Below are positions 14,716 through 27,000 of a stretch of 64,000 bases of DNA, piece after piece; the first letter of the stretch is position 1, and every line of letters starts with the position of its first letter. The notes under the pieces were generated by a model. It searched no databases, was not told where the DNA came from, and saw only the letters and a program-made list of their open reading frames with translations. The position numbers and the translations under genes are program-made. Source of the DNA: Cornus controversa (Eukaryota; Streptophyta; Magnoliopsida; Cornales; Cornaceae); the NCBI GenBank assembly GCA_026545225.1, contig CM048847.1, positions 2,294,001 through 2,358,000 of the forward strand, in the 5' to 3' direction.

Positions 14716-17700
14716 TCGATAGCTTGGGAATTGTTTCTTTTACTTTTCCAGATGGTTGAAGTTGGCATAGAGCACCATACGGTTGTGATCATTCATGAGT
14801 GCAGCAAGGAATTACTATTTTTGATTCAGGACGTCCTGATGGTTGAATTTGGCCTAAAGCAATGTATAATTCTAAGTATGGCACGATTTCACGTGGATTG
14901 GACTTTTCAAATTATGACAAGTCACACGAAACAAGTTCGAAACCGTTCTTGTCATTCTCTATTCTTCTGGACATCCAGATGGTCAATTCTAGCACAAAGC
15001 GCCATACGATTGTCGTCATGCTTGATTATTGCAAGCAATTGTTCTTTCGACTCAGAACAACTCAAACAAACACGGATGAAAATCGGATTGACATGCTCGT
15101 CGTTTCCTTGGGACGCTTTGATGGTTTCATTTAGAAAAAAGCTGCGTACGATTAGTATTATGGCACGACTTCTCTTGGATTGCGGTTTTCAAATCAAAAC
15201 AACTCAAATGAAACAAGTTTAAAATGGTTGGTAGCTTGCTAATTGTTTCCTTTAGATGTCCAAACGGTCGAACTTGGAACAAAGCACCATACGGTTGTGA
15301 TGAAGATCGGATTGACATGTTCGTCACTTCTTTTGGATGCTTTGATGGTCTAATTTGGAAAAAAGAAACTTACGATTCTGATTATGGCACGACTTCTCAA
15401 GGAATGGGTTTTTGAATTAGAACAACTCAAACTAAACTTGTTTAAAATCCTCGATAGCTTGGGAATTGTTTCTTTTACTTTTCCAGATGGTTGAAGTTGG
15501 CATAGAGCACCATACGGTTGTGATCATTCATGAGTGCAGCAAGGAATTACTATTTTTGATTCAGGACGTCCTGATGGTTGAATTTCGCATAAAGCAATGT
15601 ATAATTCTAAGTATGGCACGATTCCACGTGGATTGGACTTTTCGAATCAGGACAAGTCAAACGAAACAAGTTCAAAACCGTTGTTGTCATTCTATATTTT
15701 TCTGAACATCCAGATGGTCAATTCTAGCACAAAGCGCCATACGGTTGTCGTCATGCCTGATTATTGCAAGCAATTGTTCTTTTCGACTCAGAACAACTCA
15801 AACAAACATGGATGAAGATCGGATCGACATGCTCGTCGTTTCTTTGGACCGCTTTGATGGTTTCATTTAGAAAAAAGCAGCGTACGATTATGATTATGGC
15901 ACGACTTATCTTGGAATGCGGTTTTCAAATCTAAATAACACAAATGAAACAAGTTTAAAATGGTTGGTAGCTTGCTAATTGTTTCCTTTAGATGTCCAAA
16001 CGGTCGAACTTGGAACAAAGCACCATACGGTTGTGATGAAGATCGGATTGACATGTTCGTCACTTCTTTTGGATGCTTTGATGGTCTAATTTGGAAAAAA
16101 GAAACTTACGATTCTGATTGTGGCACGACTTCTCAAGGAATGGGTTTTTGAATCAGAATAACTCAAACTAAACTTGTTTAAAATCATCGATAGCTTGGGA
16201 ATTGTTTCTTTTACTTGTCCAGATGGTTGAAGTTGGCATAGAGCACCATACAGTTGTGATCATTCATGGGTGCAGCATGGAATTACTCTTTTTGATTCAG
16301 GACATCCTGACGGTTGAATTTGGCATAAAGCAACCTATAATTCTAGGTATGGCACGATTTCACGTGGATTGGGACTTTTCGAATCAGGATAAGTCAAACG
16401 AAACATGTTCGAAACCGTTCTTGTCATTCTCTATTCTTCTGGACATCCAGATTTTCAATTCTAGCACAAAGCGCCATACGGTTGTCGTCATGCCTGATTA
16501 TTGCAAGCAATTGTTCTTTCGACTCCGAACAACTCAAACAAACACGGATGAAGATCGGATTGACATGCTCGTCGTTTCTTTGGGACGCTTTGATGGTTTC
16601 ATTTAGAAAAAAGCAGCGTACGATTAGTACTATGGCACGACTTCTTTTGGAATGCGGTTTTCAAATCAAAACAACTCAAATGAAACAAGTTTAAAATGGT
16701 TGGTAGCTTGCTAATTGTTTCCTTTAGATGTCCAAATGGTCGAACTTGGAACAAAGCACCATACGGTTGTGATGAAGATCGGATTGACATGTTCGTCACT
16801 TCTATTGGATGCTTTGATGGTCTAATTTGGAAAAAAGAAACTTTCGATTCTGATTATGGCACGACTTCTCAAGGAATGGCTTTTTGAATTAGAACAACTC
16901 AAACTAAACTTGTTTAAAATCCTCGATAGCTTAGGAATTGTTTCTTTTACTTTTCCAGATGGTTGAAGTTGGCATAGAGCACCATACGGTTGTGATCATT
17001 CATGAGTGCAGCAAGGAATTACTATTTTTGATTCAGGACGTCCTGATGGTTGAATTTGGCATAAAGCAATGTATAATTCTAAGTATGGCACGATTTCATG
17101 GGGATTGGGCTTTTCGAATCAGGACAAGTCAAACGAAACAAGTTCGAAACCGTTGTCCTCATTCTCTATTTTTCTGAACATCCAGATGGTCAATTCTAGC
17201 ACAAAGCGCCATACGGTTGTCGTCATGCCTGATTATTGCGAGCAATTGTTCTTTTCGACTCAGAACAACTCAAACAAACATGGATGAAGATCGGATCGAC
17301 ATGCTCGTCGTTTCTTTGGGACGCTTTGATGGTTTCATTTAGAAAAAAGCAGCGTACGATTAGTATTATGGCACGACTTCTCTTGGAATGCGGTTTTCGA
17401 ATCAAAACAACTCAAATGAAACAAGTTTAAATTGGTTGGTAGCTTGCTAATTGTTTCCTTTAGATGTCCAAACGGTCGAACTTGGAACAAAGCACCATAC
17501 GGTTGTGATGAAGATCGGATTGACATGTTCGTCACTTTTTTTGGATGCTTTGATGGTCTAATTTGGAAAAAAGTAACTTACGATTCTGATTGTGGCACGA
17601 CTTCTCAAGGAATGGGTTTTTGAATCAGAACAACTCAAACTAAACTTGTTTAAAATCATCGATAGCTTGGGAATTGTTTCTTTTACTTGTCCAAATGGTT

Positions 17701-19130
17701 GAAGTTGGCATAGAGCACCATACGGTTGTGATCATTCATGGGTGCAGCACGGAATTACTCTTTTCGATTCAGGACATCCTGACGGTTGAATTTGGCATAA
17801 AGCAACGTATAATTCTAGGTATGGCACGATTTTACGTGGATTGGACTTTTCGAATCATGACAAGTCAAACGAAACAAGTTTGAAACCGTTCTTGTCATTC
17901 TCTATTCTTCTGGACATCCAGATGGTCAATTCTAGCACAAAGCGCCATACGGTTGTCGTCATGCCTGATTATTGCAAGCAATTGTTCTTTTCGACTCAGA
18001 ACAACTCAAACAAACATGGATGAAGATCGAATCGACATGCTCGTCGTTTCTTTGGGACGCTTTGATGGTTCCATTTAGAAAAAAACAGCGTACGATTATG
18101 ATTATGGCACGACTTCTCTTGGAATGCGGTTTTCAAATCAAAACAACTCAAATGAAACAAGTTTAAAATGGTTGGTAGCTTGCTAATTGTTTCCTTTAGA
18201 TGTCCAAACGGTCGAACTTGGAACAAAGCACCATACGGTTGTGATGAAGATCGGATTGACATGTTCTTCACTTCTTTTGGATGCTTTGATGGTCTAATTT
18301 GGAAAAAAGAAACTTACGATTCTGATTGTGGCACGACATCTCAAGGAATGGGTTTTTGAATCAGAACAACTCAAACTAAACTTGTTTAAAATCATCGATA
18401 GCTTGGGAATTGTTTCTTTTACTTGTCCAAATGGTTGAAGTTGGCATAGAGCACCATACGGTTGTGATCATTCATGGGTGCAGCATGGAATTACTCTTTT
18501 CGATTCAGGACATCCTGACGGTTGAATTTGGCATAAAGCAACCTATAATTCTAGGTATGGCATGATTTCACGTGGATTGGACTTTTCGAATCATGACAAG
18601 TCAAACGAAACAAGTTTGAAATCGTTCTTGTCATTCTCTATTCTTCTGGACATCCAGATGGTCAATTCTAGCACAAAGCGCCATACGGCTGTCGTCATGC
18701 CTGATTATTGCAAGCAATTGTTCTTTCCGACTCAGAACAACTCAAACAAACATGGATGAAGATCGGATTGACATGCTCGTCGTTTCTTTGGGACGCTTTG
18801 ATGGTTTCATTTAGAAAAAAGCAGCGTAGGATTAGTATTATGGCACGACTTCTCTTGGAATGCGGTTTTCGAATCAAAACAACTCAAATGAAACAAGTTT
18901 AAATTGGTTGGTAGCTTGCTAATTGTTTCCTTTAGATGTCCAAACAGTCGAACTTGGAACAAAGCACCATACGGTTGTGATGAAGATCGGATTGACATGT
19001 TCGTCACTTCTTTTGGATGCTTTGATGGTCTAATTTGGAAAAAAGAAACTTACGATTCTGATTATGGCACGACTTCTCAAGAAATGGGTTTTTGAATCAG
19101 AACAACTCAAACTAAACTTGTTTAAAATCC
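14716..19130. repeat. 6-unit higher-order repeat, copy 2 (4415 bp)
   Basis: The second full copy of the six-unit block, directly abutting the first and carrying the same ordered set of diagnostic variants. A third copy begins at 19131 and is split by the CACTA element after 247 bp. Its remainder at 30957-31444 still carries this repeat's private variants, such as AAAAAGCTGCGTACG and CTTGGATTGCGG. Few private differences separate the copies; one is AAAAAACAGCG near 18080 against AAAAAGCAGCG in the equivalent position of the first copy. After the split unit the six-unit order is not continued, because the next unit at 31445 is chimeric. Confidence 0.88.
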
Positions 19131-19374
19131 TCGATAGCTTGGGAATTGTTTCTTTTACTTTTCCAGATGGTTGAAGTTGGCATAGAGCACCATACGGTTG
19201 TGATCATTCATGAGTGCAGCAAGGAATTACTATTTTTGATTCAGGACGTCCTGATGGTTGAATTTGGCCTAAAGCAATGTATAATTCTAAGTATGGCACG
19301 ATTTCACGTGGATTGGACTTTTCAAATTATGACAAGTCACACGAAACAAGTTCGAAACCGTTCTTGTCATTCTC

Positions 19375-19377
19375 TAT
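19375..19377. repeat. Left target site duplication (TAT)
   Basis: The three bases TAT directly precede the left CACTA terminus and recur directly after the right terminus. Uninterrupted units read TTCTCTATTCTTCTGG at this point, so TAT is the duplicated target. A 3-bp duplication is the rule for CACTA elements. Confidence 0.95.
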
Positions 19378-19408
19378 CACTACAAGAATTTAAAGTATTA
19401 GAGACGGA
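19378..19408. repeat. Left terminal inverted repeat of the CACTA element
   Basis: Begins CACTACAAGAA, identical for 11 bases to the reverse complement of the right end. The next 20 bases or so, including the shared TATTAG and GACGRA, match imperfectly with small gaps. This end is downstream of both element genes. Confidence 0.92.
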
Positions 19409-19790
19409 AAAAATCGTCTCCAAAAATTGCCAAATCTGTCCCAAATGCTTTTTGGGACGACTAATGTCACTGTCCCTGTATGTAGTGTCCCAAAAGCCAT
19501 TTAGGGACGGAGAATTTTAGTTTCGTCCCAAAAGCCATTTAGGGACAGAAGATTTTAGTTTCGTCCCAAATAGTATTCGGGACGGAGGATTTTGGTTTCG
19601 TCCCAAATAGTTTTTGGGACGGAAGACTCAACTTCGTCCCAAATAGTTTTTGGGACAGAAGATTAACTCTGTCCCAAATAGTTTTTGGGACAGAAATAAT
19701 ATTTGGGACGGAGCTAAATCCACCGTCCCCAAATGTATTTGGGACAGAATCAGAATACTTATTTGGGACGGATTAATCCGTGTCAATTAC
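19409..19790. repeat. Left subterminal repeat array, GTCCCAAA/TTTGGGAC
   Basis: This stretch is packed with the motif GTCCCAAA and its reverse complement TTTGGGAC, often paired around a short loop as in CGTCCCAAATAGTTTTTGGG. The pairs recur about every 40-50 bp between roughly 19435 and 19770, and each could form a hairpin. Two nearly identical segments carry GTCCCAAAAGCCATTTAGGG near 19490 and 19527. In En/Spm the TNPA protein binds short subterminal repeats of this kind to pair the two ends; the same role here is inferred from family knowledge. The motifs are CG-containing in a mostly AT-rich element, so they are candidates for methylation control. Confidence 0.85.
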
Positions 19791-20138
19791 AGATTTGATT
19801 TTTGCTAATTCTCCCCTTTTTTTATAATTGATATGTGCACCTGTTATTTCATTCTCTATTCTATCCACATTAAATTTCATATCAACCACTAATAAAAAAA
19901 CTAAACTTTAAATCTAATAAAATTGAAGAACTTAAAGCATCTAAATGATAAGAAAGAGCTTCCAATTCATTCAAGTTCATAATGTTTTTTAAACAATTCA
20001 AGCATCCTGCATATTGAAATAGAAAAAGTTCATTAAAATAGCAAAATTTTCAACCACCTTGACAACCAAAGAACATAGTTTAAATGGAAGCAACAAAAAA
20101 TCTAACCCATCTTAATGTCAATGAAATCAAAACTATTA
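19791..20138. other. Non-coding 3' region of the CACTA element
   Basis: An AT-rich stretch between the subterminal array and the stop codon of the TNPA-like gene. No coding region or repeat is apparent. On the minus strand it would be the 3' untranslated region and terminator of the element transcript; no specific poly(A) site is claimed. Confidence 0.6.
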
Positions 20139-23100
20139 TCAAGTCATTGATATATTGGTTGGTGATTGAGAGTGAACTGGTGGATCTGGACCAAACGTCG
20201 GATTTGGCTGTTGAGAGGGAAATGGTGGCTGCAGATATTGGTAGCTACCAAAAGGTCCAAAAGCAAAGGGTTGTTGCTGCTGTGGGCTGCAAATCGGGGG
20301 TCCACATGCTCCATACACGAGTTGGGAGGACATCTTCATTTGATATTGCAATATACTGTCCATGGATGCCTTCAATTCATTCACGTTCTCCTCCACTTGA
20401 GATAGTTTCCCCTTCACTTCATCACGTTCCCGTTCAGCTCTTTCAAGTCTCCTCTCCAGCTCCACATTTGCCTTCCTCCTACGACTCGAGGAGGACAAAG
20501 ATGAAGCCTTTTTTCCATAACCAAATCCCCGAAAATATCGACCATTTGATGTTCCGAGACGATTCTCCAATATCACCTCATCAATAGGGACTGAATTACT
20601 ACCATCCAAATTACCATCCGAATTAACAGTTGTCTCTAAGTACTCGGCTGTCATATCTTCCTGCATTTTGAGACAAAAATATTTTTATGCATTTTAATTG
20701 AATGGAAGTGAAAGGAAGAAATTTTTTTATATGAGAAACTTGGCAAGTTGATAAGAAGAATACTCAATGAAGAGTTTCTTACCTGTAACAGTAAGAATTC
20801 TTTATTCAAAACAAAAACTAGAAAACTGTGAAATTACTGCAATGCAAAATATTCTCTCAATATTAGGAAGGCTAATGTATGTTACCAGAATTCTTTATAA
20901 GGCAGTTTTTTCTTTTCAGAACTTAAATGCCATTTTGTATTAATCAAGAGTACAATTTTCATAAAAGAATTGGTTGAACTATTTTTGTGACTCTTTTCCG
21001 GTATAAAGAGAAGCAAGTTATTTTTTTTTTGCTACTCTGTTTCTCTTCCCCTTCCCCTCACATCAAGTCAACTTATTTTGACAGGAAATATTTTCTGGGA
21101 ACAATATAGGGAAAAAAAAATTCTCTCTCTCTACTGAAAAAAAAAATCAGTTGTGGCAATATAATCCTTTTTTAAGCTAATAGATTAGACATGAACTATT
21201 TTCACTAGGATTTAAATTAAGTATAAGGCTAAATATTAGGTTTATGTTTAGTCAACTCTACCCAACACAAGGCAGGATCAAATGGCATTCCTTTGAAAAA
21301 ATACACATTAACCGTCTTACTCAAACTATACCAAACGCCAAGAAACAGTTCCTTGCATGAAAGAGAGCCTTGGCTGAACTAAATTGGCTCAGACATGGAG
21401 GACAATAGTTATGCTGATGCATGTACTTTTGTTTATCATAAATGAAACATCTAAAATTAACTTTCCTCAATTTTATGTAAAAATTTATCCACTAAGTTAA
21501 CTGGGAGCATAAGAATCAGATATGATTACCGACAAATACTTCAAATTACTAATCAGATGGATTTTATATATGCTTGTTTAACGAGTTAGTTATATAACAA
21601 CACACCATTTTTGTTTGAGAAATGACTTCAACAAACACAAGCCAAGCCTTAGGAAGTTTTATATGGATCACTTTCCTTAGTTCCACTGGTCCTCTCCTCT
21701 ATAACCAAATAGAAAGCATAGATGTTGGAGGTCCTTTTTGACTTCCAAGGGAAGATAATAATCTTTTCTGCTTTTCTTTTGATCATATAACTATCCATTG
21801 CAAATAGAGTGTTTTATAAAGTTCCTAGCTACATGTTGTGAATGTTGTCGAATACTTTCTATATTTATATAAGAAAAGCCAGAGCTAACACCGGCACCAA
21901 CACAAAGAGCAAACACCAACAGCCCACCAGGGCAGAGTAACATAACAAAAATGACTTTCATGTATATTGTCCAGAATTAGAGAAAATAAACCAATAGAAC
22001 ATGGCTACATTCTATAGAACATGTCTCCAATAGAAAAAATAACTATCTAAAATATGTAGTCTATAATTTAAGTATAAAAAAATAAAAACAAACATGCATA
22101 TATATACTAGCTATGATCTCACACTACCCAAAAAGTAACTATAGATCATTGAACTCCCATCTCTTTAGGTAGAAACAATTAATCATAAGATTTGAGAAAT
22201 GTGATGGTGATACTAGCTATGATCTCACATTACCCACAAGTAAACAACATTTCAATAAAACACAAGAAATATTTTCATAACTCACATATGCTTTGCGAGC
22301 ATCATCATGGATCCATCCAGTCCCTTCCTTAAAATGTGTTTTCTCGTACATTTGAATGGCAGGTCCTGGGCGACGGTGCTCATCGTCTTCATCGCTATGT
22401 TCATCATTTGAAGAGGTTTTCTGCATTTTTTTTATACATCCAATTAGGTATGGACCATATGGTTGTAGAATGAGAAAAAAATAAAAATAAAAACAAAGTA
22501 TTATATATATTACCAATTGATAATGAATTTTGGCATAGGACTTTGACCCAGCACAATGTAACACCTTTAATTTTTTTCTGTTAACTTTGTTTCTGGCGCT
22601 CATTTTCTACAAATGAGAGTAAGAATGAAATATTGAGCAAAAGAAATATATATTTTAAAGTGGCAAAATATATGCAGTAAGGTGATAAATTGAATACCTC
22701 TGTTTGATGTTAAATATTTTATATAATTTTTGGCTCTATAATCTATATGTTTCTCATAAACATTAGACAAAAGGTAAAAAAATAACCTGAAATTTTTCTG
22801 TCTTCCACCTGTCACACATCATCTGCCAATCCTCTGCATCTACACGAGAGTAAGGGTTGCGACGTCCAATCTCTTCCGTCTCGAACTTGTCAAAATGTTC
22901 TTTCAGCCTATACCTGTGCTTCCTAAAAGCAGTGCTCATTGACAGATCTGCAGCCTCCCTAGCTTTTGAATCCATATTGCAATCAACTCCAAATTCCTTC
23001 TATAATTTTTCAAATGAATACACCAGCAAAAATGTTAGTTTGAATTAGAATAAGCATCAATATTCATTAACTTAAGAGTTTGAATAAGTAAAAGTAGTTC

Positions 23101-23680
23101 AAATTAACCAAAAAATACTAATTTTCAAATTGTTTCTACAACTAATTAAGTGTTATAATTAATCATGGTTCAATCATCCAAGCAATTAAATATTACATTG
23201 TGTGCATATGGGGGAGGGAGGGAGAGAACTAGAGAGAGAGAAGTTTATGACCTTTATAATATTGTACAAGGACTGCCTCTCAAATTCTGGGACATCAACC
23301 CAATCCTTATAGTGTAGTGGAATATTTTCACGTGCGATGATCCCAAGCTCAGTCTCCCATATTTCTGAATATGACCTCACTGGTTTCTCATACTCATCAT
23401 CAAACTGAATCGGAACAACCCCCCTATTTTCATCCTGTACTTTATATTTTTTTTTGTTTACAGCTCTACCACGCCTCTTAACTTGGCTTGACGAACCTGA
23501 AATAAAATTCATGAAAATAACATTAAAAAATATTTCAATGAAATTAAGGACCAAGTTTAGTAAATCTAAAGATAAAAAATTATCACCTTCTGCTGCCAAC
23601 TCTGACTGGGACAATGTAGGACTATTTTGAATGAGTTCATGGTTGGACCTCAAGGAGCGACGAGGTGCATTAGACGCCAT
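20139..23680 (-). CDS. TNPA-like protein, Ptta/En/Spm transposase family (6 exons, 433 aa predicted)
   Basis: Predicted exons on the minus strand are 23680-23587, 23496-23252, 22999-22787, 22606-22514, 22420-22286 and 20660-20139. All introns are GT-AG, and the 1302-bp total stays in frame from ATG to stop. Seen in sequence: a basic N-terminus, then RSYSEIWETELGIIARENIP and DWVDVPEFERQSLYNIIK (about residues 70-113), STAFRKHRYRLKEHFDKF (around 128-145), DAEDWQMMCDRWKTEKFQ ending exon 3 at residue 184, KMSARNKVNRKKL and GSKSYAKIHYQL (185-215), and GTSNGRYFRGFGYGKK (about 296-311). A coiled coil rich in E, R and K spans about 325-370, and a Pro/Gln-rich tail 379-433. This order matches the plant Ptta/En/Spm transposase family (Pfam Transposase_24). 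Such proteins bind subterminal repeats and assist excision in the nucleus. The second donor (GTCATA) is weak, so that boundary is the least certain. The last intron is long, about 1.6 kb. Confidence 0.82.
20661..22285 (-). other. Long intron of the TNPA-like gene (about 1.6 kb)
   Basis: Lies between donor TAT|GTGAGT and acceptor TGCAG|GAAGATATG. Joining KAY to EDMTAEYLE keeps frame and gives the order expected for the family. The sequence is AT-rich with no convincing coding region on either strand. It contains a pair of direct repeats of about 25 bp with one mismatch at 22106-22130 and 22212-22236 (core ACTAGCTATGATCTCACA). The other introns of this gene are 90-252 bp, so this one is an outlier and could hide a deleted or captured segment; nothing recognisable was seen in it. 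Confidence 0.65.
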
Positions 23681-24003
23681 AGTAGATTACAGCAAAAAGC
23701 TAATCAAATCTTTTATAGCAGGTCATGAAATAGAAAGGTTAGAGACTACCAACTAAATTGCAGAGCAAAGTATTTAAAATTCCCAAATAGGTTCAGCAAA
23801 CCCAAACTATAACAGCAAAAAAATTGAGGTTTAGTCTTTGACCTTTATATTAGATCTTCCTAAGCATGTATAACCTCAAGCATACCATCATTCATCAAGT
23901 AATAAAAAAACTAGACAATAGCACAATGAAAAAATAGTTCATAATGTGAATACAAAGTAGGCTTATAATAAGTCAAAAAATTACATATTCTAAAACTCAA
24001 ACT
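23681..24003. other. Spacer between the two CACTA genes
   Basis: 323 bp of AT-rich DNA between the transposase stop codon and the start of the TNPA-like gene. No separate promoter is apparent. In maize En/Spm both proteins come from one primary transcript by alternative splicing, so this spacer may be transcribed and spliced rather than act as a promoter; that is an inference. Confidence 0.5.
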
Positions 24004-27000
24004 TCACACATTATCTAAATCAGTATCATCGTCACTTAGTGATTCTTGCTCCTCGTCTAAACTGTCTTCAATGGAGATATCATCATCGTTTTCAAGAAAC
24101 TCAAATTCTTCACATGACTCTTGATTACTTTGTAGTAATATTTCAGCATCAAGACATTCAGCCTCCAAGTTGTCCCTATTCAAAGGGAGTGGATCCATGT
24201 CAACATCAGCCGCCTCAACAACCCTATCCACAATGCATGGTTCGTCCTCTTGATATGCTGTAACACACATTTCATCCTCAAGTCTACTGTCATCCTCCAC
24301 TTCAGGTACATCATACGAGCTTCTATATGTTATATCTTGAATGACCTCCCACGTCCCTCGCAATTTGGTATCTTTGACAAAAAATGCTTGTTTTGCTTGA
24401 TTAGCTAACACAAAAGGCTCATCTCGATACCATTTGCGGTCTACGTTTACACTAGTGAAATAAGTATCTTTGTGAATACCAGTTCTTGTGTTGAACCAAT
24501 CACATTTGAATAGGAGAACCCGTCTATTAAGAGGATATTGTAACTCAATGATATCCGTCAAGACACCATAGAAATCTAAGCCTTCTCCTTTGACTAACAC
24601 ACCGCTATTCTGTGTTGTTCGATTTTGCTCCCTTTCCTTTGTATGGAACCTATTCCCATTTACAATACAAGCAGAATATCTTTTGATCCGAGAATCAGGT
24701 CCACATGCTAATGAATACAGGTCATCGTTAATTGTTGACTTGTCATGATGATGCATTTCCTTTATCTATTGAAAAATTTGTAGAATGTTAAATAAATGGA
24801 AAAAGATACAACACTTAAATCAAATGATAGGGTTGTGAACTACATTATGGACTTACTTTTGTTCCCAACCACTTCGAAAATTCTTTTGCGTGTGCTGATT
24901 GTACATTACGCGTGTTTTTGTCTATAAGTCCTTGCTTGTGTTCACTAAACAATTATGTCATGTTAAGATGTATTTCATAATTTACAAATAGAGTATTAAT
25001 ATATATGTGTGTGTGTGTGTGTGTGACATACAAGGCATATAACTTACAGTGCATATTGCTGGATTTCTGGACAATTATTTAGCACGGTGAATCGAGCCTT
25101 GTGCATACTTGCAATATCCAGCATTTCTAAACTTCCAGACCCTAAAGGACGAACCACTTGCCTTAGCTGTGAAAAAGTAGACCAATTGGTGTCATAGCCT
25201 CCCTCAGAATTTCTTTCTTCTCGATTGAATCGTGTCTCAATCCCTCGAAGAAACTTTGAGCAAAATGTCAGGCATTCATTGTCAACGTAAGCTTCAGCAA
25301 TGGACCCTTCAGGACGTGCTTTATTACGCACGTACAACTTGAGAGTATGCAAAAATCTGCATACACATAATTTTTTTTATAAATAATTAAGTGTAGTGTA
25401 GTGCCTCCCAAAAGAAACTTCCCACAAAAAAGAAAATATATTTTTGTATTAGAAAGATACAACACCTTTCAACAGGGTACATCCATCGATATTGTGCAGG
25501 TCCTCCGATGATAGCCTCGTGCGGCAAATGCACAGCTAAATGCACCATTATGTCAAAAAATGATGGAGGAAATATCATCTCTAACTTGCATATTATAATA
25601 GCAATGTCCCTTTCTAATGCCTCTAAGACATCCACTTTAAGAGTCCGACAACACATCTCCTTGAAGAATAAACCAAGTTCTGTTATCGCATTACAAACAT
25701 CCTCTGCCACAAATCCCCGTATAGCTAGAGGGAGGAGACGTTGTAAGAGAACATGCGAATCATGACTTTTCAATCCAGATATCTTACCTTCATTGACATT
25801 CACACATCGACTTATGTTCGACGCATAACTATCTGGGAACTTCACTGACTTTAACCAATCACACAATTGCCTTTTCTCATCCTTTGACAATGTGTAACGC
25901 GCAGGTGGCATCTCAACTTTCTCACCATTACGCCTAAGATGAAGTTCTTTTCTAATTCCCATTGCTTCTAAATCCATCCGACTTTTAAACGTGTCCTTTG
26001 TTTTTCCTTCAATGTTCATTAGTGTTCCCAACACATTATCGCATATGTTTTTCTCTATGTGCATAATATCCAAGTTGTGTCGTAATAAAAGGGTTCGCCA
26101 ATAAGGCAGTTCAAAGAATATACTCTTCTTTGTCCAGTTAAGTTCTGCCTTCTCGCGAGTCCGCTTCTTCTTATTTGGTCCTTTTCCGAAACTAACCTCG
26201 GGTATGAGATTAAGTTGTTCTAGAATATCATCACCAGTCAACTGCTTCGGTGCCACTCTGTCTTCCTTTTTACCATCAAAATTCCTGTAACGCTTCCTGT
26301 AAGAATGATCAGATGACAAAAATCGACGACCTCCCAAATAACATATCTTCTGTCCGTGACTCAGATAACAAGAACAAGTGTCTTCATTACAATTTGGACA
26401 TGCCAGATAACCCTTTGTCATCCATCCGGATGCCATCGCATAGGCGGGAAAGTCATTTATAGTCCAAATCAATCCCGCATGCATTTTAAAGTTAGATTTA
26501 CTGTAGGCATCATATGTCATCACACCATCCATCCATAATTCTTTTAAGTCATCAATCAATGGTCGTAGGTACACATCAATGTCATTACCAGGCGATTTAG
26601 GACCAGGAATAAGCAATGACATAAACATATATGGTTCTTTCATACATTTCCAAGGTGGCAAGTTGTAAGGCACAATAATTACAGGCCACATACTATAAGC
26701 ATTGCTCATGTTACCAAAAGGATTGAATCCGTCACATGCTAACCCAAGACGAACATTACGAGGATCACCAGCAAACCAACTATGTTTATTATCAAATTCC
26801 TCCCAAGCTTTTGAATCAGCTGGATGTCTCAACACATTTGTCTCTTTGACACGTTTCTCCTTATGCCACCGCATGTCTACGGCTGTATCCCTTGACATAA
26901 ATAATCGTTGAAGCCTTTGTTTCAAAGGGAAGTACCGAAGAACTTTTTGAGGAATCTTCTTACCCTTACCTTCACGAGGCTTATACCTTGACTCACCACA

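Larger units (their letters stand above)
1..19377. repeat. Satellite array, left arm, 735-736 bp period
   Basis: A head-to-tail tandem array with 26 complete units and the first 247 bp of a 27th. Unit starts, marked by the string TCGATAGCTTGGGAATTG or close variants, fall at 1, 737, 1472, 2208, 2944, 3680, 4415, 5151, 5886, 6622, 7358, 8094, 8829, 9564, 10301 and onward to 18394 and 19131. Spacing is 735 or 736 bp throughout, with no inversion and no other insertion in this arm. Units differ by scattered substitutions, and the same variants recur at fixed multi-unit distances, so the array has higher-order structure. Many short open frames recur once per unit on both strands; they reflect sequence identity between units and are not genes. 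A long gene-free array of this kind is typical of plant centromeric or heterochromatic satellite; the chromosomal location is inferred. Confidence 0.97.

Noticed and set aside
1-19374. Recurring open frames of about 60-165 codons in every satellite unit, on both strands (for example starting at 510, 1245 and 1981)
   Set aside because: They recur because the units are near-identical. They overlap in several frames and both strands, often start at TTG, vary in length with single substitutions, and match no protein family.
20084-20587. Plus-strand 167-codon frame opposite the last TNPA-like exon
   Set aside because: It is the antisense shadow of a well-supported exon with a coiled coil and a Pro/Gln tail, and has no recognisable domain.
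22600-22815. Minus-strand 71-codon frame between TNPA-like exons
   Set aside because: It lies mostly in an intron, is AT-driven, and its frame is not that of the flanking exons.
25387-25465. C-terminal extension of the 775-codon transposase frame
   Set aside because: These residues read through a GT-AG intron. Splicing at 25465/25357 restores the family motif MYPVER/FLHTLKLYVRNKARPEGS.
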